Shown here: in pieces, positions 16,207 to 23,148 of the stretch
Layout: the number at the start of each line of letters is the position of its first letter
Position numbering within the stretch: position 1 is the first letter of the stretch
Assembly (NCBI GenBank): GCA_016776505.1
Contig: JADHTG010000035.1
Span: forward strand, 1-34,028
DNA: 34,028 bases
Source of the DNA: Bacteroidota bacterium
GTDB lineage: Bacteria; Bacteroidota; Bacteroidia; CAILMK01; JAAYUY01
Reading direction: 5' to 3'
Notes under the pieces: generated by a model
Seen by the model: only the letters and a program-made list of their open reading frames with translations
Told to the model about the DNA's origin: nothing
Databases searched by the model: none
Position numbers and translations under genes: made by a program

Positions 16207-16956
16207 ATGAAAATACTTATTTGTTTAAGCAATGTTCCTGACACAACCACGAAAATCAGGTTCACTGATAACAACACGAAATTTAACACGGATGGGGTTC
16301 AGTGGATTATCAATCCATGGGATGAACTTGCATTGACCCGTGCTGTCGAATTAAAAGAGTTAAATCCCTCGGAAATTGAATCTATTACTGTTGCAACAGT
16401 GGGATTACAGGATTCAGAAGCCACAATGAGAAAAGCATTGGCTGTTGGTGCCGACAAGGCAATCCGTATTAATGCTGAAGCAAAAGATGCTTATTTTGTG
16501 GCATCTCAATTAGCTGAAGTGGTTAAAAAAGAAGGTTTTGATATTGTATTAGCTGGAATAGAATCCAGTGATTACAATGGAAACGCAGTAGGCAGTATGC
16601 TTTCTGAATTATTAAATTATCCTTCGATTTCTTCTGTATCTAAATTGGAAGTTGAAAATGCTGCCATTAAGTTAAACCGTGAAATTGATGGCGGATATGA
16701 AACTATCGAAGCAAATAAACCATTAGTGGTAATTGTTCAAAAAGGAATAGCAATTGAACCAAAAATTCCTGCTATGAGGGGAATTATGATGGCCAGATCC
16801 AAACCACTGGAAGTAGTTGAAGCCGTAGCAGTTGATCCACTTACAGAACATGTTGAATATGAACTCCCTCCTGCAAAAGCCAAATGCAAAATGGTGGACG
16901 AAGATAATGTAGGTGAGTTAGTTCGTTTATTGCATGAAGAAGCGAAAGCATTTTAA
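16207..16956 (+). CDS. etfB: Electron transfer flavoprotein beta subunit
   Basis: A 249-aa cytoplasmic subunit of the ETF heterodimer, which takes electrons from acyl-CoA dehydrogenase. The N-terminal MKILICLSNVPDTT, the NPWDELAL motif, AGIESSDYNG and the beta-subunit signature LNREIDGGYE with EAN.P.VV are all present in order. The start is the first ATG and matches the family. The gene lies between the acyl-CoA dehydrogenase and etfA. Whether this ETF is a simple electron carrier or the bifurcating kind with a second FAD cannot be decided by eye; the EMO-like protein encoded at 23149-25224 argues for transfer to menaquinone. Confidence 0.94.
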   Translation: MKILICLSNVPDTTTKIRFTDNNTKFNTDGVQWIINPWDELALTRAVELKELNPSEIESITVATVGLQDSEATMRKALAVGADKAIRINAEAKDAYFVASQLAEVVKKEGFDIVLAGIESSDYNGNAVGSMLSELLNYPSISSVSKLEVENAAIKLNREIDGGYETIEANKPLVVIVQKGIAIEPKIPAMRGIMMARSKPLEVVEAVAVDPLTEHVEYELPPAKAKCKMVDEDNVGELVRLLHEEAKAF

Positions 16957-17011
16957 CATATTGTTTTATGGTTGAATTGTTCTATTGCTTTATAGTTGTA
17001 TTGTTTTTCTG
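16956..17011. repeat. Degenerate 8-bp tandem array between etfB and etfA
   Basis: Seven 8-bp units tile this stretch without gaps. They include TTTTATGG, TTGAATTG, TTCTATTG, CTTTATAG and TTGTATTG, and on the other strand a C recurs every 8 bp with a consensus near CAATANAA. The first unit overlaps the last base of etfB. Confidence 0.55.
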
Positions 17012-17091
17012 AAATTAATAATTCATAGCCGGGAGTTATCTTAACATAGAAAAAATAGAAACTTAAGTCAATAAAAATAAAATCTAAGAAA

Positions 17092-18063
17092 ATGTCAATA
17101 TTAGTATATAATGAAAATTGGGATGGAAAATTCAAGAAACTCTCATTTGAATTAGTATCCTACGCTTATGGAATTGCACAACAGGCAGGAACAGAAGTCA
17201 TTGCATTATCTATAGGTGATGTAGAAGAAGAAGAATTAAAATCACTTGCATCCTATGGTGCATCGAAAATAATCTCAGTCAATAATGCTAAGCTTAAATT
17301 CCTGGCAAACAAGGCCTATGCTGGTATCATTGCTGAAGTTGCTGGAAAAGAAGTTGCGGATATCATTGTTATGGCACATAATAATACAGGGAAAGCTATT
17401 TCTCCCCGATTATCTGTCAAACTTAAAGCCGGACTGGCAACCACCGTTAACGCACTGCCGGAATCCCTTTCTCCTTTTGTAGTTAGCAAGAAAGTGTATA
17501 CCGGAAAAGCCTATGCAAAACTCAAAATTAATTCTGAAAAGAAAATCCTCACACTGGCGCAAAATTCTTTTGGCATTATTGAAAACAGTGTGGATGCAAA
17601 AATTGAAGCATTTGATGCTGCAGTAAATGATGCAGATATTCAATTTGAAGTCAGGGATGTAAATAAAGTCACAGGCAAGGTCCTGCTTAATGATGCTGAA
17701 ATTGTGGTTTCCGGTGGAAGAGGAATGAAAGGACCTGAAAATTGGGGTCCGATTGAAGAACTGGCTGACACTCTTGGAGGAGCAACAGCCTGTTCTCGTC
17801 CGGTATCAGATGAAGGATGGAGACCACATGCCGAACATACAGGTCAGACTGGAAAAATCATTGCCCCTAATTTGTATTTTGCGTTAGGTATTTCAGGAGC
17901 CATTCAACATGTGGCCGGAGTGAGTTCATCCAAAGTGATCGTAGCTGTTAACAAGGACCCTGAAGCACCTATTTTTGAAGTGGCTGATTATGGTATTGTA
18001 GGAGATGTGATGAAGGTATTACCCGAATTGATTTCATCCGTGAAGAAGATAAAAACTGAATAA
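17092..18063 (+). CDS. etfA: Electron transfer flavoprotein alpha subunit
   Basis: A 323-aa partner of EtfB. Its C-terminal half is the FAD-binding domain: SGGRG (207-211), CSRPVSDEGW, GQTG (251-254), GISGAIQH (266-273) and NKDPEAPIF carry the residues that hold FAD. The N-terminal half is the weaker conserved ETF domain I. Length is normal and the start at 17092 fits the family (MSILVYNENWDG). The distance of 135 bp to etfB is larger than usual and holds a degenerate repeat, but the order acyl-CoA dehydrogenase, etfB, etfA points to one transcription unit. It converges with the minus-strand gene at 18158. Confidence 0.95.
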   Translation: MSILVYNENWDGKFKKLSFELVSYAYGIAQQAGTEVIALSIGDVEEEELKSLASYGASKIISVNNAKLKFLANKAYAGIIAEVAGKEVADIIVMAHNNTGKAISPRLSVKLKAGLATTVNALPESLSPFVVSKKVYTGKAYAKLKINSEKKILTLAQNSFGIIENSVDAKIEAFDAAVNDADIQFEVRDVNKVTGKVLLNDAEIVVSGGRGMKGPENWGPIEELADTLGGATACSRPVSDEGWRPHAEHTGQTGKIIAPNLYFALGISGAIQHVAGVSSSKVIVAVNKDPEAPIFEVADYGIVGDVMKVLPELISSVKKIKTE

Positions 18064-18157
18064 TTTTATTATTCACTGCAGCCAGTGTAAAACGGTATTA
18101 AAAGCGGTTGTAATAAAGGATCAATTAAGCTGACATTTTCGACCATTAAAACAATAA

Positions 18158-18958
18158 CTATTTTTCTGCCGTTATTTCCTGCGGCTTTTGAATAATAATA
18201 GTCTCCGTTTCCACTATCATTTTCAATGCACCTTTATAAAAAATAAAGGCAGCAATTGTCATCAAAGTATGACTGATATCCAGGTGATTGAACCAGGGAG
18301 ACACTCCCCATTGGTTCATGAAAAATAAGGCAGCAATTGCAGCAACTCCTACAGCGATCATGAAAGTTTTACTTCCCTCGCTTTTTGTCCTAAAATAAAC
18401 ATAGGTGCTGAAAGAACCAACTACAAATAACAGCCCGTAAGAAGTATGAATCTCGACAAAGAAAAAGCTTAATGTAGTAAAGGTGATGGTCATAAAGGTG
18501 AGCAGTTCAATGATATTCATCCAGCCAAAGAAATTACCGATTGCTTTAGGAATGATCTTGCGGGCATAATCGATGATTGCTCTTTCCAGCAAAGCCACTG
18601 CCAGCATACTGGTCAGCCAGCCAGGCAGTTTGATGGGATAGGCAGTTTCATTTACTCTTGCCTCGCCAAAAATACCAGCAATAAAACGATTGAATTCATG
18701 AGGCATTTTCCAGCTATAATCAACTAAATACAGGAATCCATGCCCGAAAACTCCACCAAAAAATGTGGCAATAGACATAGATAAAAAATAATATTTAACA
18801 AAAAGATGTGTACGACTTTTAACAGGAATTCGGGCCAGTTTAATAAAAGCAAAAAGACAAACAGCAGAAACCATTAAGTCCGTCAGGGTGGTCACAGGTT
18901 CTTGAATCCGCAATCCCCATAAATTTACATCAGGCTGAAGGTAATGCATAATTTCCAT
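18158..18958 (-). CDS. Seven-helix membrane protein of unknown function
   Basis: A 266-aa protein with about seven transmembrane helices and short loops. I do not recognise a characterised family with certainty; it resembles DUF-type proteins found in Bacteroidota. Helix 2 contains FLSMSIATFFGG followed by a histidine (GHGF), and the start of the last helix has NHLDISH. A serine in an early helix with histidines in an early and the last helix is reminiscent of the ceramidase/PAQR (CREST) hydrolase superfamily, though the spacing in HLDISH differs from the usual HxxxH. It starts 12 bp after the FAD/Fe-S oxidoreductase gene and so is almost certainly co-transcribed with it. An ATG three codons downstream is an alternative start. 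Confidence 0.7.
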   Translation of the reverse strand: MEIMHYLQPDVNLWGLRIQEPVTTLTDLMVSAVCLFAFIKLARIPVKSRTHLFVKYYFLSMSIATFFGGVFGHGFLYLVDYSWKMPHEFNRFIAGIFGEARVNETAYPIKLPGWLTSMLAVALLERAIIDYARKIIPKAIGNFFGWMNIIELLTFMTITFTTLSFFFVEIHTSYGLLFVVGSFSTYVYFRTKSEGSKTFMIAVGVAAIAALFFMNQWGVSPWFNHLDISHTLMTIAAFIFYKGALKMIVETETIIIQKPQEITAEK

Positions 18959-18970
18959 AGGGGGGCAAAT

Positions 18971-21901
18971 TTAAGAAATTAAGGCATTATTTAATATCTC
19001 AACAGGATGAAAAACCTGGCGTCCTGTTCCATCCTTAATCTGGTGCCTGCAGGAGGTACCCGGAGCAGCCAGTATGATCTGCTCTTCCGTTTTGCGAACA
19101 GCAGGAAACAGAACCAATTCGCCCACTTTCATGGACAATTCATAATGTTCTTTCTCATAACCAAATGATCCTGCCATTCCACAACAACCTGAAGGAATTT
19201 CTTCCACGGAGTAATTCTCAGGAAATGAAAGGATTCTCAGGGTAGGATCTGTAGATGCGATCGCTTTTTGCTGGCAGTGACCATGAAGCTTGATGTGCTT
19301 TTTATCGCTGGTAAATTGTTCTTTTGAGATTCTTCCTTTATCCATTTCTTCAGCTAAAAATTCATCTACCTGGAAAACATTCATTGCTAAGTTTTTCGCA
19401 TCTTCCTTCAGATAATCTCCAACCAAATCAGGATATTCATCCCTGAATGCAAGTATGGCAGACGGCTCTATTCCAAGCAAGGGTGATTTTTCTGAAATTA
19501 TATCTTTAAGCAACAATACATTTTGAATAGCTTTCTGCTTTGCTTTTCTCAGCAACCCTTTAGATAAAAATGTTCTGCCACTTTCACTGTGCCTGGGAAT
19601 GCAAACTTCATAGCCTAAATTATTTAACAACCGGATTGCCTTAATACCTACATCGGTGTCATTATAGTTTGTGAATTCATCGTTGAATAGATATACTTTT
19701 CTGATTTTTCCTGTGTCTTTGCTCAGATTTTGATAATATCTCGTAAGGGTTGTTTTATGAAGCAAAGGCAATGATCGATTGGATGCAAAACCAAGAATTC
19801 TTTTGATCAGGGAAGAAGTAATTCCATTCTTCATAAAAAAATTGCTAATTCCAGGAAATGCAGAAGCCAGTTTATTGATGCTGTTAATATATGAAATTGC
19901 TTTGGTCCTAAGAGGAATTCCATTTGAATCGTAATAGTGTTGAAGGAATTCCGCTTTTAATTTTGCTACATCTACCGAGGAAGGACATTCTGATTTGCAG
20001 GCCTTGCAACTCAGGCATAAATCCATGACTTCATATATTTCCTCCTGATCGAATGGATTTTTTTTAGTTGAATTTGTAAGAAATTCACGTAAAATATTAG
20101 CCCGTGCCCGGGTAGAGTTTTGCTCGTCCCGGGTAGCCATATAGCTGGGGCACATGCTTCCTCCGATTAGTTCTGATTTAAGACAATCTCCTGATCCATT
20201 GCATTTTTCAGCAGCACGCATTATTCCAGTGCTTTCTGAAAAGTCGAATACTGTTTCAAATTGCCTTGTATGCTGGTCCGGACTATATCTTAAATTGCTT
20301 TTCATCGAAATGGCATCCACTATCTTGCCCGGATTAAAAATTTTCTCCGGATCCCATGTAGCCTTAATATCCCTTAACAACTGGTAGTTTTTTTGACCTA
20401 TCATTAAAGATATAAATTCTGCCCTGAGTCTTCCATCGCCATGCTCCCCACTAAGAGATCCATTGTATTTTTTGACTAGTTTGGCCGTATCCAAAGCAAT
20501 TTGATAATAGAGATCAACATCTGCTTGCTTTTTTAGATCCAATACAGGTCGTAAATGCAATTCACCAGTGGCTATGTGGGCATAGTAAACGCAACTTTTT
20601 CCGTATTTTTCCAACATAGCCTGGAAATCTTTCATGTAGGTAGGTAAAACTTCCGGCAGAACAGCTGTGTCTTCAACAACGGCAACAGGTTTTGCATCTC
20701 CCGGAACATTGGATAACAAACCCAATCCTGCTTTACGAAGATTCCAGACTTTGGGTATTTCAGGACCATATAGCAATGGGAAATGATATCCATATCCAGC
20801 TTCACGCATTTCTGATTCCATAGCAGAAGCCAGTTCCTCTATTTCTTTTTTGGTATCCCGCGCAAATTCAACTATTAAGAGCGCTTTAGGATCTCCCTTC
20901 ACAAAAAAACGGTTTTTTCTTTGTTCTATATTTCCTTTAGTGCATTCCAATACAACATCATCCATCAATTCTACCGACCCGGGATTGTATTTCAAAGCAA
21001 GCAGGTTTCCTTTGAATGCTTCCTCCAATGAATTACAATGAACAGCAATCAAGGCTTTTTCTTTAGGGGGAAGAGGAACCAGGTTCAGTTTGATTTCAGT
21101 AATAAAAGCCAAAGTGCCCTCAGAGCCTGCAAGCAATTTTGAAAAGTTGAAAGCTTCCTTAGTATCAGAAAAAACTTCAGATTCCAATAATAAATCAATG
21201 GCATAGCCTGTATTCCTGCGGTGAATGGAAGGATCAGGAAATTCCTTTCGGATTTCCTGCTGGTTTCCAGGATCGCTTAAAACTTGGTCAATATTCCTGT
21301 AAATTTCGCCCTCAAGTCCTTTCAATGATAATTTTTCGAGGTATTCCTTTTTTGTCAGTACTCCAAATTCAGCCTCACTCCCATCACTTAATATAGCTTT
21401 TACAGATAAGGTATGATCACGTGTACTACCATATAAAATGGAATGTGCACCACAGGAATTATTTCCGACCATTCCTCCTATCATGCAACGGTTTGAGGTA
21501 GAGGTTTCCGGTCCGAAAAACAATCCTTCCTTTCTGACAAATAAATTCAACTCATCCAGAACAACGCCTGGTTGAACTCTAACCCAGTGTTCTTCAGGAT
21601 TGAATTCTATCATTTCGGTCATGTATTTAGAGACATCCACTATTATTCCTCCCCCTACAACCTGTCCGGCAAGTGATGTTCCTGCCGTGCGAGGAATCAA
21701 GGATGTTTTATTTTTTCTTGCAAATTCAATTAAAATCTGAATGTCATTCGAATCTTTTGGCCTGGTGACAGCTAATGGAATTTCCCGATAAGCAGATGCA
21801 TCCGTTGCATAAAGCAGGCACATGGATTCATTGATATAGATATCTCCTTGAAAATCTTTCTCGAGTTGAAGTAATCTTAGTTGAATTTCTCCTCTGGACA
21901 T
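18971..21901 (-). CDS. FAD-linked oxidase fused to Fe-S/CCG domains (Dld/GlcD-GlcF-like), 976 aa
   Basis: A large fusion enzyme. Residues about 40-275 are the FAD-binding PCMH domain (PRTAGTSLAGQ at 70-80, GGMVGNNSCG), and about 280-530 are the oxidase C-terminal domain with SGEHGDGR. Cysteines around 567-584 and CLSCKACKSECP (629-639) resemble two 4Fe-4S sites. The C-terminal third has cysteine-rich CCG motifs, GHCQQKA and GCCGMAGSFGYE, as in GlcF/HdrD. Relatives oxidise D-lactate, glycolate or other 2-hydroxyacids, and several use ETF as electron acceptor. Here etfBA lies just beyond the convergent neighbour gene, so ETF is a plausible partner. The substrate is not evident. It is followed by the 7-TM gene and preceded by the RAYT/REP island. 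Confidence 0.88.
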   Translation of the reverse strand: MSRGEIQLRLLQLEKDFQGDIYINESMCLLYATDASAYREIPLAVTRPKDSNDIQILIEFARKNKTSLIPRTAGTSLAGQVVGGGIIVDVSKYMTEMIEFNPEEHWVRVQPGVVLDELNLFVRKEGLFFGPETSTSNRCMIGGMVGNNSCGAHSILYGSTRDHTLSVKAILSDGSEAEFGVLTKKEYLEKLSLKGLEGEIYRNIDQVLSDPGNQQEIRKEFPDPSIHRRNTGYAIDLLLESEVFSDTKEAFNFSKLLAGSEGTLAFITEIKLNLVPLPPKEKALIAVHCNSLEEAFKGNLLALKYNPGSVELMDDVVLECTKGNIEQRKNRFFVKGDPKALLIVEFARDTKKEIEELASAMESEMREAGYGYHFPLLYGPEIPKVWNLRKAGLGLLSNVPGDAKPVAVVEDTAVLPEVLPTYMKDFQAMLEKYGKSCVYYAHIATGELHLRPVLDLKKQADVDLYYQIALDTAKLVKKYNGSLSGEHGDGRLRAEFISLMIGQKNYQLLRDIKATWDPEKIFNPGKIVDAISMKSNLRYSPDQHTRQFETVFDFSESTGIMRAAEKCNGSGDCLKSELIGGSMCPSYMATRDEQNSTRARANILREFLTNSTKKNPFDQEEIYEVMDLCLSCKACKSECPSSVDVAKLKAEFLQHYYDSNGIPLRTKAISYINSINKLASAFPGISNFFMKNGITSSLIKRILGFASNRSLPLLHKTTLTRYYQNLSKDTGKIRKVYLFNDEFTNYNDTDVGIKAIRLLNNLGYEVCIPRHSESGRTFLSKGLLRKAKQKAIQNVLLLKDIISEKSPLLGIEPSAILAFRDEYPDLVGDYLKEDAKNLAMNVFQVDEFLAEEMDKGRISKEQFTSDKKHIKLHGHCQQKAIASTDPTLRILSFPENYSVEEIPSGCCGMAGSFGYEKEHYELSMKVGELVLFPAVRKTEEQIILAAPGTSCRHQIKDGTGRQVFHPVEILNNALIS

Positions 21902-21939
21902 GAATGAAATTATATTGGAAAAGCAAAATTAACAATTAT

Positions 21940-21962
21940 GTTGGTCCGATTTGCATTCTGAG
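21940..21962. repeat. Degenerate REP unit
   Basis: This stretch resembles the REP units nearby but has lost both the GTAG foot (GTTG here) and the perfect stem (GTCCGATT against CATTCTGA). It is the outermost and most decayed unit, 38 bp upstream of the start of the FAD/Fe-S oxidoreductase gene. Confidence 0.5.
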
Positions 21963-22014
21963 TTAATTGGTTATTTAATTATATTATTTTCAGCATTACT
22001 TTTATCTATTGAAT

Positions 22015-22037
22015 GTAGGTCCGAATTGCATTCGGAC
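22015..22037. repeat. Single REP palindrome, orientation A
   Basis: GTAG is followed by a perfect 8-bp hairpin, GTCCGAAT / ATTCGGAC, with loop TGC. It lacks an inverted partner, unlike the paired units further along. Confidence 0.85.
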
Positions 22038-22092
22038 TTACTGAACCTAATTAATTCATGCACATTAATGAATGGTCTTCACGTTTATCAGT

Positions 22093-22243
22093 GTAGGTCC
22101 GAATTCCATTCGGACACTTCAAGATTTTGTTTCTTTCTTGACCGAATAAAATTCGGTCCTACAATTTGTAATAGCAAGTAGATTAATATAATATTAACCG
22201 AAACATCTTAATTATTTGTTGACCGAATAGAATGCGGTCCTAC
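22093..22243. repeat. 151-bp REP cluster (BIME-like), left copy
   Basis: The copy begins with GTAG and an A-type hairpin (22093-22115, stem GTCCGAAT, loop TCC). A 24-bp spacer leads to an inverted B-type unit (22140-22162, stem GACCGAAT, loop AAA, ending CTAC), and 58 bp later comes a second B unit (22221-22243) with one stem mismatch. It matches 22997-23147 over the same length with 9 differences by my count. Its last four bases overlap the 3' end of the transposase gene. Confidence 0.88.
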
Positions 22244-22812
22244 ATTAATGGATTTAAATGATCATCACAATAAGAATATTTCCAATCTTTCCAATCCAAT
22301 ACTAAATTGGCATTAGCTGGATTATTAAGAATATATACCATTGCGTTTTCAAGTTCATTATCATCTTTAATCACATGATCATAACTCTCACTTTGCCAGA
22401 ATTTTCCCGTCCGAGCCAAAGCTTTATTGGCTTCACGGGCAGTATATGCTTTTATAGATTGAAGTATTCGATACAACTCCTTTTTGCACTTTTCTATTAT
22501 CAAATGAACATGATTCGGCATTATGCAATAACAAATCAGATTATATTCTTTCTTATCTAAAAAATGGATTGAAGTTTTTACAATATCAGCAACTGCTGGA
22601 TTCTCCAAATAATTGTTTGCTGAATTTGATTTATCTAAGAAACTATCAAACATTTTAAAATAATCTGAATCTGAGATTAGATTTAACTTTTTTTCCTCTT
22701 TAAGATTTTCAATAATTTGAGATGGCAATGAACCTTTTAATCTGAAAACAATCGAAAAAACAGCACCTTCTGGTTGAAAATGCGGTAATTTACGATAGTA
22801 TTCTGTTTTCAT
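22240..22812 (-). CDS. REP-associated tyrosine transposase (RAYT, Y1/HUH family)
   Basis: A 190-aa protein of the IS200-like Y1 transposase superfamily. The HUH metal site is HVH (101-103) within MPNHVHLI, and the likely nucleophile is Tyr144 in SESYDH, followed by D-E-L-E and YILNNP as in many Bacteroidota RAYTs. No inverted-repeat insertion-sequence ends or second transposase gene are present; the gene is instead surrounded by REP palindromes carrying GTAG, the tetranucleotide recognised by the E. coli RAYT. Its stop codon TAG lies within the GTAG of a REP read on this strand, and its start lies 23 bp from another. It interrupts the minus-strand run of electron-transfer genes. It appears intact. 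Confidence 0.9.
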   Translation of the reverse strand: MKTEYYRKLPHFQPEGAVFSIVFRLKGSLPSQIIENLKEEKKLNLISDSDYFKMFDSFLDKSNSANNYLENPAVADIVKTSIHFLDKKEYNLICYCIMPNHVHLIIEKCKKELYRILQSIKAYTAREANKALARTGKFWQSESYDHVIKDDNELENAMVYILNNPANANLVLDWKDWKYSYCDDHLNPLM

Positions 22813-22835
22813 TAGTTTTTAGTTCAATAATGAAT

Positions 22836-22905
22836 GTAGGTCCGAATTCTATTCCGACACTTCAAGATTTTGCTGATTTATTGACCGAATAGAATTCGGT
22901 CTTAC
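22836..22905. repeat. Short REP pair (BIME-like) upstream of the RAYT gene
   Basis: An A unit (22836-22858) and an inverted B unit (22883-22905) are separated by the same 24-bp spacer as in the 151-bp copies, and the spacer matches that of the right copy. The A stem has one mismatch (ATTCCGAC), and the outer foot of B is CTTAC instead of CCTAC. Confidence 0.85.
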
Positions 22906-22996
22906 AATTTGTAATAAAAACCTAATTAATTTTTAAGGTCTTTATTTTAATTAATTACTTCTCTTGTTTACAGTTATTTTCTTCGTCTTAATGAAT

Positions 22997-23147
22997 GTAG
23001 GTCCGAATTCCATTCGGACACTTCAAGATTTTGCTGATTTATTGACCGAATAAAATTCGGTCCTACAATTTGTAATACCAACTAGATTAATATGATATTA
23101 ACCGAAACATCTTAATTATTTATTGACCGAATAGAATGCGGTCCTAT
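22997..23147. repeat. 151-bp REP cluster (BIME-like), right copy
   Basis: It holds an A unit (22997-23019), a B unit (23044-23066) and a second B unit (23125-23147), with spacers of 24 and 58 bp identical in length to the left copy. Similarity to the left copy starts exactly at GTAG. It ends one base from the stop codon of the EMO-like gene, and its last foot is CTAT instead of CTAC. Confidence 0.88.
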
Positions 23148-23148
23148 C

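Noticed and set aside
22015..23147. Repeated palindromes considered as a CRISPR array
   Set aside because: The units are hairpins in alternating orientation with similar spacers and a RAYT gene between them, which is the REP pattern and not repeats with unique spacers.
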